Below, in pieces: positions 44,421-55,265 of a stretch of 64,000 nucleotides of DNA. A program made the translations under genes and the position numbers. Origin of the DNA: Macrobrachium rosenbergii (taxonomy: Eukaryota; Arthropoda; Malacostraca; Decapoda; Palaemonidae). Position 1 is the first letter of the stretch. Every line of letters starts with the position of its first letter. The stretch covers positions 9,393,226 to 9,457,225 of the forward strand of contig NC_089756.1 in assembly GCF_040412425.1 (NCBI RefSeq), read 5' to 3'. The notes under the pieces were generated by a model. The model saw nothing but the letters and a program-made list of their open reading frames with translations. It did not search any database and had not been told where the DNA came from.

Positions 44421-45489
44421 AAGTGACTTTCAGCGCCTCCAGACACCTGTGGGAGCCAGGCTTCTTTCATTTTGCGGGAGCCTGGAGAGCGAGGGGGGCA
44501 GACACCTGGTCCCTAAGTTCTCGAGAGAAAGGATACAAGATCCTTTCTCGACTCTTCCACCCCTGTGCACGTCCCCCAGGGATCTGTCGCCCTCCTACCA
44601 TCAAGAGAAGCAACAGATCCTGTTAGACCTTTTGGAGCAAATGCTCAAAAAAGAGCCGTGGAGCAAGTCCTGGAGCTGGACTCCCGGGGTTCTACAACCG
44701 ACTGTTCCTAGTTCCCGAAACAGTCGGGAGGATGGAGACCAGTCCTAGATGTGAGCAGACTGAACGGCATTCCAGAAGGAAGGAAAAGTTCAAGATGGAA
44801 ACGTCCCAGTCTGTTCTAGGAGCGTTAAGACCAGGAGATTGGATGGTCTCTCTGGACTTACAGGATGCTTACTTTCATGTTCCCATACATCCCCAGTCAA
44901 GGAAGTACCTGAGGTTTGTACTGGGGGACGAGTCTTTCAATTCAGAGCTCTTTGCTTTGGACTAAGCACAGCTCCCATGATCTTCACGGTTATCATGAGA
45001 AATGTGGCGAGATGGCTTCACCTGGCGGGTATTCGTATCTCGCTTCTACCTGGACGATTGGCTCATCCGAGCCTCTTCAGTCAGTCAAAGTGTCTGGAGG
45101 ACCTGAATTTTACTTTTTAGAGTTGACAAAGTCCCTAGGACTTCTAGTGAACGAAGAAAAGTCCCATCTGATCCCGACGCAGTCCATCGTCTATCTGGGG
45201 ATTCAGATGGATTCAGTGGCTTTTCAAGCTTTTCCATCCCAGGAACGTCAGCAGCAATGCTTAGAAAAAGTCTCGTCCTTTCTAGGGAAGGAAACATGCT
45301 CGGTGAGGGAATGGATGAGTTTGCTGGGGACCATTTCCTCGCTGGAGAAGTTTGTTTCCCTGGGAAGACTTCATCTCAGGCCACTCCAGTTTTTCCTGGC
45401 GGAAAACTGGATGGACAAGGAGAATCTGGAGGAGACCCTGAAGATCTCTCCCATTGTCAAGAATCACCTGAGGTGGTGGCTCGACCCCT
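44421..45489 (+). pseudogene. E2 reverse transcriptase, YLDDW, frameshifted
   Basis: Motifs: SGGWRPVLDVSRLNGIPE (44720-44775, shifted), RPGDWMVSLDLQDAYFHVPI (first Asp, near 44850), FRALCFGLSTAPMIFT (44940-44990), FYLDDWLIRAS (catalytic Asp pair, about 45046-45075, third frame), LGLLVNEEKSHLIPTQSIVY, LGIQMDS, VREWMSLLGTISSLEKFV, LHLRPLQFFL. Every catalytic residue is encoded, but frame changes near 44790, 44945, 45040 and 45110 divide it. Related to the rump retained in E1. Confidence 0.85.
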
Positions 45490-46320
45490 GTGAGGTTGGC
45501 AGAAGGGGTTTCTCTTCGCCTTCAGAGCCCCGACCTAGTGTTGTTTTCCGGCGCGTCCAGGGAGGGATGGGGAGCAACACTAGGAGGGGAAGAAGTGTCA
45601 GGCACCTGGAGAGGGGAACAGGTGTCCTGGCACATCAATCTCAAGGAATTAGGGGCGATCCTGCTGGCCCTTCAATTCTTGAGAGCCAAGTGTCAGGCCA
45701 AGTGGTACAAGTAAATTCCGGACAACACCACAGCCCTGGCTTACCTCAAGAAACAGGGAGGAACTCGCTCCCGTTCCCTGTTCACCCTGGCGAAGGAAAT
45801 CTTGCTTTGGACCCATGCACGGGGATCACGATCCTCACGAGGTTCATTGCAGGTGTGGAGAATATCCGAGCGGACCTTCTCAGTCGGCAGCGTCAACTTC
45901 TACCGACCAAGTGGACCCTTCACGAGGAGGTGTGTCAGGAGCTGTGGAGGTTATGGGGACGTCCTCTGGTGGACCTCTTTGCCCGTCCAGGACAAAGAGG
46001 CTCCTCTCTACTGCTCTCCTGTTCTAGATCCAGGAGCAGTAGCAGTAGATGCCCTCCTCTGGGACTGGAAAGGTTTGGATCTCTACGCCTTTCCTCCCTT
46101 CAAGATTCTGGGAGAAGTAATCAGGAAGTTCTCAGCGTCGGAAGGGACAAGGATGACGTTAATCGCCCCTTTGGCCAGCGGCAGAATGGTTCACAGAGGT
46201 CATGGCCTTCCTGTTGGACTTCCCAAGGACGCTTCCCTGAGGGTAGATCTGCTCAGGCAGCCCCATTTCGAAAGATACCACAAAACCTCCCCGCTCTGAG
46301 TCTAACTGCATTCAGACTAT
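45490..46320 (+). pseudogene. E2 RNase H and connection, active Asp changed
   Basis: PDLVLFSGASREGWGATLGG corresponds to LFSDAS in E1: the first catalytic Asp is Gly. WHINLKELGAILLALQFL keeps the Glu; DNTTALAYLKKQGGTRSRS-like text follows in another frame (45720-45775). The C-terminal block VDALLWDWKGLDLYAFPPFK, MTLIAP and LLRQPHFERYH is open in 45802-46299. Non-functional. Confidence 0.8.
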
Positions 46321-47340
46321 CTCAAAATTGGCAAGAGCGAGGGGTTTTCTAGAGCAGTGGCAAGGGCTATCGCCAGTGCCAGGAGACCCCCTTCCAATGT
46401 GGTCTATCAATCTAAGTGGGCCAATTTCAGGAAATGGTGCAGGAGCAATGGGATTTCCTCAACCACGACCTCTGTGCCAAAATAGCAGACTTCCTGCTTC
46501 ATCTCCGAGAAAAGGAAAAGCTGGCAGTCTCAACAATTAAAGGCTATAGAAGTATGCTGTCGGCAGTCTTCAGACATAGAGGCCTGGACTTGTCCGACAA
46601 CAAGGATCTTCACGATCTCTTGAGATCCTTTGAGACTGTCAAGGTTCCTCAACCCAGGACGCCTCCTTGGAACCTGGATGTTGTCCTGAAGTTTCTAATG
46701 TCAAATACTTTTGAGCCTCTGTCTTCAGCATCCTCAAGAATGTGACAAGGAGGCTATTTTCCTAACTGCTCTGGCGACGGCAAAGAGAGTTAGTGAAGTT
46801 CAAGTCATCAGCAAGCACATTGGCTTTAGGGGCCCAATGCTGTATGCTCCCTAAGTCCTATGTTCCTTAGCCAGGAACGAAAATCCTTCAAACCCTTGGC
46901 CCAAGACTTTTGAGATCAAAGGTTTGACAGGGATTCTGGGCAAGAGTCAGAGAGAGTCCTGTGCCCTGTCAGGGCTCTCAAATTCTACTTGGCCAGGACA
47001 AAAGAAAGTCGAGGCCCATCGGACAATCTGTGGTGTTCGGTTAGAAGACCTGACTTCCCAATGTCCAAGAATGCTCTGGCATTCTTTTTAAGAAGCACAA
47101 TCAGAGAGGCTCATTCTACCTGCCAAGACAGCGACATGAGACTTCTGAAAGTCAAGGCTCATGAAGTGAGAGCCATTGCGACTTCCATGGCTTTCCAGAA
47201 GAACATGTCCCTTAACAATCTTCTGGGTACCACCTTCTGGCGAAGTAATTCAGTGTTAAACCGCATTACTTGCGGGATGTGAAGACGACATTTGAAAACT
47301 GCTCTTCGCTGGGACCATACGTTTCGCAGACACAATGTTG
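46321..47340 (+). pseudogene. E2 tyrosine recombinase, frameshifted but catalytic residues kept
   Basis: DLCAKIADFLLHLREKEKLA, STIKGYRSMLSAVFRHRGLD (N-terminal SAM-like domain), LTALATAKRVSEVQ (first catalytic Arg), KAHEVRAIATSMAFQ (H-x-x-R), TTFWRS (His/Trp position) and HYLRDVKTTFENC (nucleophilic Tyr, next frame at about 47265). In contrast to E1, the Arg residues are intact. One frame change before the Tyr and several between 46840 and 47000. Confidence 0.8.
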
Positions 47341-47756
47341 GGGGAAGAGAGCAATACTCATCCTATCCTTTAAAGGTTAGGAAGTATTTTTTAATCTTGC
47401 TTTTGTGTTTTTGGTTGTTGGGTGGCCATTGAGGTGGACGTCCCAGTCTTAGCCTATGTTAGGTTCAATGATTTAGATAGGCTCGGTCAGGTGGTTGGTC
47501 GTTGCTCCTTTTGCCCTCTCAGTATGGTCGTATGATCTAGTCCCATTGTGGTCACGCCCCCGTGGACAGATCATCTAGAACTCACCAGCTATATAGGTCA
47601 CTACCTTGCTGGAGACTCTAGTAAAGCAGAAGCAGGCTTGGGTGACAGTAACCTGGAAGTCAGCTATGCTAACAGGTAAGGAACCAAGGCGTCAATCGCC
47701 TACATTTATTTGTTTCCTAAATCCTATTCTGTCTCTTCCCACCTCCAATGGTGGGA

Positions 47757-47870
47757 TTCAGCTATATATATATCTGACAGGTAAGTCTCATGAACAAAAT
47801 GATATTTTAATGATAAAATAAAGTTTGTTCATACTTACCTGGCAGATATATATAATCATAGTGCCCACCC
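47757..47870 (+). repeat. E2 internal complementary region
   Basis: Left half (ATATATATCTGACAGGTAAG to TCTCATGAACAAA) is the reverse complement of the E2 left end. Right half (ATGATATTTTAATGATAAAA to CTTACCTGGCAGATATA) is the reverse complement of the E2 right end. The junction at about 47797 therefore fixes both element boundaries. Confidence 0.92.
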
Positions 47871-47879
47871 ACCTCCCCT

Positions 47880-48086
47880 CAGGAGACAGTGGCACTAGAA
47901 AATCTGAGTAGAAAATGGAAATGGTTCCCGATACCCGCCTCCCAGCGGCGGGAATGAGTACTAACCACCTGGCCACACTGCGTGTGCCGTGAGTTTTTGA
48001 AATTCTGTCGGATTCAGAGAAATACAGCTATATATATATCTGCCAGGTAAGTATTAACAAACTTTATTTTATCATTAAAATATCAT
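47880..48086 (-). repeat. E2 right inverted terminal repeat
   Basis: Reverse complement of 41654-41850, extended by AACAAACTTTATTTTATCAT and AAAATATCAT at the outer edge, which are copied in the complementary region. Confidence 0.9.
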
Positions 48087-48106
48087 GTTTTATTGTGAAA
48101 ACTTCA

Positions 48107-48516
48107 TTTTCACCTCGCTTACATGTTTAGCTCTATGCGTACATTCTCTCAGAGAGAATTTTATTCTCTCGGAGAATTTTATTCTTTCATCTTTTGAAGG
48201 AAATTTATTCTGAAAATTTCTTTGACTTTGTTTTATGCTTTTGTCTTCTCAGATGTTGTAGAGTTAGAGTGCCTGGGAGTAAGGGTTCTCTCTGGCAGTA
48301 CTTGCAGTATTGTCCTGTATGTTGCCGATTGCTCTTTTTTGACTCGTCTATGGGCATGAAGCAGCTGTTGCATGGGTTCTCTGGAACTTGTGGTTCGACT
48401 GAGAGAGAGAGAGAGAGAGAGACATTCCAGAATGTGTGTGCGCTCCTCCTTCACATTCTCTGGCAGAGATGGTGTAGGGGTCCCAGGACAGCGATGGTTT
48501 TGCAGTAGAAAAAAAA
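48107..48516. other. spacer right of E1
   Basis: AT-rich at first (twice AGAATTTTATTCT near 48160), then a (GA)n tract at 48401-48421. No gene. Confidence 0.5.
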
Positions 48517-48795
48517 AGTATATATTAGTTTTACCAGACCATTGAGCTGATTAACAGCTCTCCTAGGGCTGGCCCGAAGGATTAGACTTATTTTACATGG
48601 CTAAGAACCAGTTGGTTACCTAGCAATGGGACCTATAGCTTATTGTGGAATCTGAACCACATTATAGCGAGAAATGAATTTCTATCACCAGAAATAAATT
48701 CCTCTAATTTTTCATTAGCCGGCCGGACTTTGGAACTCAGACCCATAGCAAGAGCTGGGACAACTCTTTTACCGACTACCATTCCTAACTGGAAC
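48517..48795 (-). mobile_element. SINE S1, copy d
   Basis: Minus-oriented full-length copy; the tail (AGTATATATTAGTTTTACCAG on plus) follows a short A-run, the body is intact, and the tRNA-like head (48720-48795) is diverged. Confidence 0.85.
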
Positions 48796-48849
48796 TTAGT
48801 TGAAGAAGAGAATCATTTAGTCATCATTGTCTTCGCCTTCTTGCTCTTG

Positions 48850-51800
48850 GTGCTCTCCTTCATCACCTGACTTGGGAATTGTGTTGCGGTCTCTCCAAGG
48901 CCCTGCTTTATGGGATCACTAGGTGCACGGTCTCCTCAGATACAAGTTGAAGAGTTTACCTGTGTCACCTATACTAGTTCTGGGAAATATTTCCTAGACT
49001 GGTATCCACCTCCACCTGTGTTTCTTCAGACACTCAGTTCGAGGGAGCAACCGACGATCGTTCTATACGCGACTCGGTAGCTCGATCCTAGTACTCCGGT
49101 TTCTTCAGAAGCTGCTTGGCTCGGACCAGGTGCTCGGGGTTCTTCGAACTGATATAGCAACTAAGCAGTAAATGTTTTTTGAACTCCTGACTTCAGCCGG
49201 GCACTACCACCGACCACCAGGTGTGCTTGGAGTTCTCCAGAACTCCGAGACTTGGCAGCCAAGCTGAGTACTCAATTTTCTTCGGGGTTCCAAGACTAGG
49301 AAGCTGATCAGCTCAGGCCTGGTGCTCAGCCCCGAGCCACTCCTGCTGTGCTTCCTGCCCCAGCTGTCCTGGTTGCTCCTGGTGTTCCTGCTGTTCCTGC
49401 CACCCAGTCCTCTCCTGCTGTTCCTGTCACACAGGCTGCTGCTGCTGTCGCCCAGGCTGCTCTTGCTGGTGTTCCTGCCACCAGGGCTGCTCCTGCTACT
49501 CCTGTTGCCCTAGCTGCCCCGGCTGCAGTTTCTGCTGGCTCCCTCCTGGGTGGGAGACCTGACTGCCATCCTGAAGATGATGTTGAAGAAGAAATCAAGG
49601 AAGAGGAATTGGAAGGTGTCGATCATCATCTTCGTCTTCGACTTCGTCGTCTGCTGCCTCCTCCCCTTCTTCTTCTGAGGTTCGCCAGCTGAGGAAGAAG
49701 AAGGCTCCTCAATCCCCAAGAAGTCATGCCTCGGACTTCTGGATGGGCGAGTAACAGGGGAGAAGTGGGATCTATCGTCAGCTCTTCCCAACCTTGGAAT
49801 GCATGGAACTGATTATGCAAACCCCACCGTTCATCTTGCTTTTCAGAGCCTCAGGCACGCAGTCCCCTGTCTGTGCTCCATTACAAAACTCAAAGAAGTC
49901 TGCATTTTAAGACTGGTATTGTGCCTGTCTCTTCCCGAGTTTCTTCAGACTCTCGGAAGGAGACCTCTCCCGTTGATCGTTCTGCATGAGATTCGGGAGC
50001 ATCAGGTGCTCAGCCAAGCCGAGTCACACCAAGCCAGTACTGGTGAGTCTGCTCCCCGGTCTGGTTCAGGCACAGGTCGAGAGAAAGCGCTTACACATGC
50101 AGGCGTCTCGGTTTTTCCTCCCAGCGCTACTTCTAGTGCTTGGCTGGGTTCCCAGCCCGGGGTTTTGAACGCAAGGGTCCAAGCACTCGGAGAGGCAGAG
50201 AGGAGGTCCCCCGTACTGTCTTCTTCTTGGGAGGTTTCGGCCTCAAAAAAGACTGGGGCATGTCGTGAGGATGGCACAAGTTAATGGCAGCCAATGCCCA
50301 AATACACGACTCCGGCCAGCCCCTGATCGCATTCGTGTGATGTGCCCTGCTTGCTGCTCCAAGTGCTCGGGTATGCTCGAATGAACCTCTCCGTTCTCCT
50401 CAAGACAGTGCTTTGCCAAGGCATAAGCACTCTCCTAGACCCATGCCACTATCACCACCACGGGTTGGTGACCACCCACTACCTGCCTTTCCTGCTGGTT
50501 TGTCTAGCAGGACAGGTAGGAGTGCTTGATCCCCCTCACCTGTCCCTTCAACTTCCTGGGGTTTTTTACCAGGAGCCGTAAGCCAGACAGGAGTGACTGA
50601 CGAGACTGGTTCTTTTCAAAGTCCTACTACGAAGGCCTACGCCCCGGGTTCGGTTCTTAGACTGACTCGGTCATACACTCAAGTAGTCGAGGAAGGATCT
50701 CAGGTCTGCTGAGGTTCTCCCTCTGGCAGGAAGAGTAGATCAGGAGGACTGCACCCTGGAAGGGCTCGAGGGTCCTCTTCTCCAGGATGCGGACACCCCC
50801 GAGATACAGAGGACCTTTGCATAGGTCATCGTGCCGATTCATCAGCACAATGATCTCGAGGAAGGGACCATGGCCTCTTCTGTCACTGCTTCGAATCTTA
50901 TTGGGATCCAAATTATGAACCAAAGGCTTCGATGGAGTTGCCATGTTCCACCTTTTCTGAAAGGGTACTCAATCAAGGAAATACCCTGGTCTTTGGGCAG
51001 GAGAAATCACTCTGATCGAACTGTTCGGAGAAGCTTTTTCCCCCTCCTCTGTCTCAGCAGAAGCGCTTCTACACGCCTGCAGGTTGACCCGGACCTGGTT
51101 CGTCTAGATCCGGGTCTTTCACTGCAGCAGCTTACTGCAGAAGGGATCTCCCTCTCGCAGCAAGAAGCAGCAAATCTGGAGGCCACCTCTATGACAACTC
51201 TCCAGACAGTCTTCTGGCTGGATATGTGGTCCTTCGCAGTATACAAGGTTGCTGCCTCCTTAGGTTCAATCACCCCTGGAGAGGACTCCGTCGTCAGGAG
51301 ACTGTGCCAGTCTGGAGGTAGGGCTATTTCCTACCTGGCCATCAGATGACAGCCTGTAGGTTTGTAGGGAAGATCAGCTGTTCCTCACCTTCTTGAAGAT
51401 ATCTAGGAAGAGGAAGTTGAGGAAGAGTAGTTGTATCATCGTCTTCGTCTGCTGCTGCCTCCTCACCTTTTTCTTCAGACTCGTAAAGGGAAGGAAGGGA
51501 TCTCTCGTTGGCTTGCCCCGGTCTCCGGACTGAGGGATGATATCACAAACCTCGCTGAGGTATTGTGACTTGGGAGCCTGAGTGCTCGAGTCTCCAAGAT
51601 TTGCATACTCAGAACCGGTTCTGGGAAGTCTTCTTCCGAGACTGGTGCTGTGCCTGCCTTTCCGAGAGTCTTCTTTGGACTCTCGGGTATAGGAGGCTCC
51701 CGTGGATCGTCTTCGGTGTGATTTGGGAGCTTCATCTTCGGGTACTCAGGTTTCGCCAAACCTCAAGTTCACAGATCTGTACTGGAGAGTCCGCTCTCCA

Positions 51801-53160
51801 GTCTGGTTCAGGCACAGTATGAGAGGTGTCAAAGCATTTGGGTGCTGCTTCACCTCCTACCAGTACTTTTTCAAGCACTCAGCCAGGTTCCCAACCAAAC
51901 GCTTCCGACTTGAGGGTTCAAGCAATCAGAGATGCCGAGGAAATACCCTCTTCAGTCTTCTCTCAAGGAGGCTTTGGCCTCAGAGAAGACTGAGGCTCAT
52001 TGTAAGGCTCAGACATTGCTGAAGATGGTATCCTCAGTACCCTTTGAGATACATATTTTCGAATACATACCAGTCTTCTTTAGGGAACGGGAGACTGACT
52101 TCTCTACTTGGTGGGTCTTCTTAGGGGAACAGAAGACAACTTCTCTACTTCTGGGACTTGGTAGTCTTGGGCAGAACACTTAGTGACCTATCATGCTTGT
52201 GTTTCAATCTCAGTCCCATATCAGCAGTTTCAGTGAAGAATTCAGCTCAACAGTAACAGCTGTCCTCGTTCACCTGTCACCCTTGGAGAACCAGGTCCTC
52301 AGGAACAGTTTTACATTGTTCCCTTCAGTGGAAAATACAAGGGTTCTTGTCTCCAATAAGGGACTCTTTATTCCTTTCCATTCCTTCGGGAAAGAAATGA
52401 ATTGAGATCTAGCCTACTGACTAGATGACAGGAGCTTTGTTGGAGTGTCTCTGCACACACCCCTTCCCATCATGCCCCTGTTCACAGGTACATCAACTGA
52501 GGGAAGAGTCATACACTTGGAAGACTTGCTTCCTTCAGGTGAGTGGAACCAGAATGGCAAGCATCTCCACACCAATTTTTGAAACTCAGGACAGCTTTAT
52601 TGGCTTTTCCAGGGACTCAAAATTGTGGTAAGCTGCTCTGCGGTACGGATGAGCGTCAGTACCCTCTTCACCGCAAGAGTAACTTCTCTCAACAAAAAGG
52701 GTGGGAGCAGGTTTTCCTCCAACTCTACAGGTTGACGATGCAAGTATACGAGTGGGCAGCTGCAGACTCAGGAAGCTGTTAGCTAGATACGTCCTGGGGC
52801 TTCGGAATGTAACGGCAATCAAGCTCATCACCAGTGTCAGTTGACAGGGATATGGCCCTCTTCTCCAGTGACTTTCCCAACCTTGGGAAACTCCCTACGA
52901 TAATCATACCAGTGCACGGGAGTCCTCGGATCTCCGTGTATCAGTGGTTGCTATTCTACAGGTTCCATGGAACCGTGCCACAGGATATTCAGGCAACGGT
53001 TCTTCCGGACACCAGTGTCGCCAGAGGTACAGGGGGTTCTGTAAGGCCCCCATGTCACCAATCCCTGCCTTGGGGATCTTTTCCTTGGGCAGGTTAAGGT
53101 TCTTCTGCACTGCACGGAGTCCCATGGACTTCGTGACTCCAGTAAGGTAGGTCCCTGGCC
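48850..53160 (+). pseudogene. degenerate DIRS-Gag-like region E3
   Basis: No intact frame. An Ala/Pro/Val-rich run (49348-49560) is followed by an acidic/Lys/Ser-rich stretch. The best evidence is near 51010-51350: EKLFPPPLSQQKRFYTPAG (shifted frame), then LVRLDPGLSLQQL, LSQQEAANLEATSMTTLQTV, FWLDMWSF, a pattern seen at the C-terminus of DIRS Gag proteins. Blocks at 49560-50280 and 51400-52010 are diverged duplicates. No ITRs, reverse transcriptase or recombinase recognised. Classification is tentative. Confidence 0.4.
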
Positions 53161-53174
53161 TTTGGACCAGGGTC

Positions 53175-53250
53175 TGACTTACGAGAGAGTGAAGGGGGCT
53201 CGACTTACGAGAGAGTGAAGGGGGCCCGACTTATGAGAGAGTGAAGGCCC
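53175..53250 (+). repeat. 26-bp tandem repeat x3
   Basis: Units start at 53175, 53201 and 53227: GACTTACGAGAGAGTGAAGG followed by GGGCTC/GGGCCC. Confidence 0.9.
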
Positions 53251-54429
53251 AGTGCTCAAACGCGACCTCATCCCCAGCATGTTCTTGCATGGGAATGGTG
53301 CCAGGGTCCCAGACAGGTGATGCAACCCACAGGTAAGCTCATCTGGGAAGGAGGTCTCTTGCTTTGTCTTCTTGTCTGTGGAGGCCTAGGTCTCCAGCCA
53401 GACTATGGCACTCGAGGAGATGCGGCTCTGTCACGCTTGAGTTTGTCCTAGAACTCGTAACAAGACTTTCGAGTCATTCAGTCCCATCTCAAGCTGGTTA
53501 GTAGTACTCAAGCAAGATACCACTGTTTCCAGTTAGAGTGTCTCGGTACTATCTCCAAGAGGACTTGACATCTCAAGCCTGAGTGTTGATGACTTCTTTA
53601 GTACTTTTTCGACTAAGAAGTAGTGCTCATACACATTTTCTGTCAAGCCTCATGAGGCTATCAAACGAGCATTCTCCTCAGCCAGCATGTGGCTGTGGGT
53701 TTGCTCCAAGTACCTCATGAGGATAGGGACATTGGTCCGTCCCTCGCACTCCAGAAGAACCCAGGTATTAAGGCAGAAAGTGGCGTAGGCTGTCCACTCT
53801 CGTATCTTTCTACCTTCAGGACGTTGCCTACAGGTCATGGGACTCCTTTTCCCTGACCCCTGTGGCAGCTGCTCAACAAGTTGTGTAGCTTGCCCAGATC
53901 CCATTGGGACAGTTTGCATCTTGCCTAAGGTGTTCAGTGGCAAAGAGAGAATATGTGGGGGTTGACTGGCTCCCGCCCTTCTCCCTTGTTTGTTTCTTCT
54001 CTCGCAGAGACAGTTGATATGCCGTATATCACTTGCTGTTCGGGCGGGTCATGCAGGTAAGCCTACATAATTGAGTACCCTGTCTATAATCTTACTTAGA
54101 TTTATAGATGCAAGTCCTCCCCTCTCTCTAACAAGGAGAGAGAGGGGCTAACAATAAAACAAACCCATTAGTTATCCTACTTTTATTGTCGCTGACGCTC
54201 TGGGTTCATCCAAGCCTTTTTCGAAGCAATGTTGTTACTCACATGTTATTTTAAAGGGTCCCGAAGTCTGACAATTGAACACACAGTCATTCACACTTCT
54301 GTTCAGTTTGTCAGAGGCTGGTCTCCTTCCTTTGCCCTTAACATGACCAGGAAGGAGTCCCAGGTGAGGCAAACCCCAGTCAGTTCAGAAGCTCACTCAG
54401 AATCCTCCCTCCAAGACGTAAGTCTTCCT
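53251..54429. other. unclassified sequence in RAD52 intron 2
   Basis: Base composition as in E3. Short plus-strand frames (for example AIKRAFSSASMWL near 53660) hint at more retroelement Gag, but I cannot place them. A small palindrome CCCCTCTCTC/GAGAGAGGGG is at 54120-54150. Confidence 0.35.
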
Positions 54430-54725
54430 AATGTAAAGGACCGATGGTTTGTATATCGAGTAGGAACAAATCACAAAGTTTTGAAGTAATTTGTATTTTT
54501 CCTAACTATACTCTGAATGCCTACCTCAGCCACCCCCTCATTCTGCTTCCTGGGACAAAAGGCAAAGTGAGTGCATACCAACTGGGTGGGCAGGACTGCC
54601 ACACATAGTCGGTGGTTAACTACGTACATCACCTTGTTTAAAGTTAAACGGCCGTGTTCCAGCTCCTGCTGAAAGTAATTCCAATTTAAAGGACCTGAGG
54701 TTTGTATAGAGGAAATATACAAATT
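54430..54725 (-). repeat. duplicated intronic repeat, inverted partial copy
   Basis: Reverse complement of the first part of the 32335 and 55266 blocks: GTTAAACGGCCGTGTTCCAG, GGGTGGGCAGGACT, AAAGGACCGATGGTTTGTAT. It ends without the MITE F segment. Lies just upstream of RAD52 exon 3. Confidence 0.75.
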
Positions 54726-54990
54726 ACTTTTAAAATTTATGATTTCATTGATCTTTTTTGAAATTTCTCTTTTCTCCGTTTTTATTTTACTTGATGTTTC
54801 CAAGGTTTGCTATCTTTTACCCATTCCATTTGGTCTCATCTACCTAGTGCAAAATGTCGTCTTTTCATGGAAGAATTAAGAACAAATCCTTAACAAGAAC
54901 CATACGGAAATCTAGAGTGTGGCTTTGTTGTTTTGTTAAACCAGTTTTTGATAATAATATCTGAGTTAGTAACTGGCTGGTATGTTGCAG

Positions 54991-55142
54991 ATTTTGTGGA
55001 CCACTACAATAGTCGTTATTATGTGGGAATTAGTGCTAGGGTACGTGTTCAGTTGAAAGATGGAGTTTACCATGAAGACATTGGTTATGGTGTTTCAGAA
55101 GGCATGAAGAGCAAGGCCTTGTCCATTGAGAAAGCAAGGAAG
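54991..55142 (+). CDS. RAD52: RAD52, exon 3
   Basis: 152 bp, acceptor TATGTTGCAG before and donor AAG|GTAAGC after; codons 84-134. Reads [51 protein letters not shown], collinear with vertebrate RAD52 directly after exon 2. Lys123 corresponds to human Lys133 of the outer DNA-binding site; human Lys102 is Arg here. Ends in phase 0, so the next exon should begin with the EAVTDGLKRALR-type helix, which is not found before the right edge of the window. Intron 3 is therefore longer than 8.8 kb. Confidence 0.94.
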
Positions 55143-55265
55143 GTAAGCAAAGTTTAGTATGTGTCTTTGCCTTTTTTTACTTTTTTACATGCTTTTATTT
55201 AACTCGACTTCTGCATCTGTTTGTGTCAAACCTTGTAACTCAATTTTCGACCTGTTCTCTTCGTC

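Larger units (their letters stand above)
41654..48086 (+). mobile_element. DIRS retroelement E2, inserted in the end of E1
   Basis: ITRs at 41654-41850 and 47880-48086, and an internal complementary region at 47757-47870 that exactly joins the two element ends. Gag, reverse transcriptase with YLDDW, RNase H and tyrosine recombinase are in the usual DIRS order on the plus strand. Frames are broken by indels and the first RNase H Asp is replaced by Gly. ITR sequence differs from that of E1, so the two belong to different DIRS families. Confidence 0.9.
34735..48106 (+). mobile_element. DIRS retroelement E1, split by DIRS E2
   Basis: DIRS elements use a tyrosine recombinase instead of an integrase and have inverted terminal repeats plus an internal complementary region. 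E1 has all three: ITRs at 34735-34935 and 41475-41653, an internal complementary region at 41333-41410, and Gag, RNase H and recombinase remnants. Its last ~20 bp (GTTTTATTGTGAAAACTTC) are found at 48087-48106, beyond E2, as shown by the complementary region, which preserves the unbroken end. The polymerase core of reverse transcriptase is deleted. Confidence 0.85.
32071..54990 (+). other. RAD52 intron 2 (22.9 kb, transposon-filled)
   Basis: Begins GTAAGATAAG and ends TATGTTGCAG. Almost all of it is mobile DNA: duplicated block with MITEs F1 and G1 (32335-34730), DIRS E1 with E2 inside (34735-48106), SINE S1d (48517-48795), a DIRS-like degenerate region (48850 onward) and an inverted copy of the duplicated repeat (54430-54725). 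The DIRS elements lie in the sense orientation of the gene. Confidence 0.85.

Noticed and set aside
44056..44748. 230-codon open frame as an independent host gene
   Set aside because: It sits between E2 Gag and reverse transcriptase, and its parts in neighbouring frames match the DIRS Gag end and RT start; the open frame mixes true and false frames.
44916..46352. 478-codon open frame as one protein
   Set aside because: The first part is out of frame with the RT motif YLDDW, and only segments (LGLLVNEEKSHL to the RNase H start) are real; the 3' half is a shadow of the RNase H frame.
49348..49692. Open frame of 114 codons, Ala/Pro/Val-rich, that could be taken for a secreted or structural protein
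   Set aside because: Low-complexity GCTCCTG-type codon repeats open in several frames and on both strands; surrounding sequence resembles degraded DIRS Gag.
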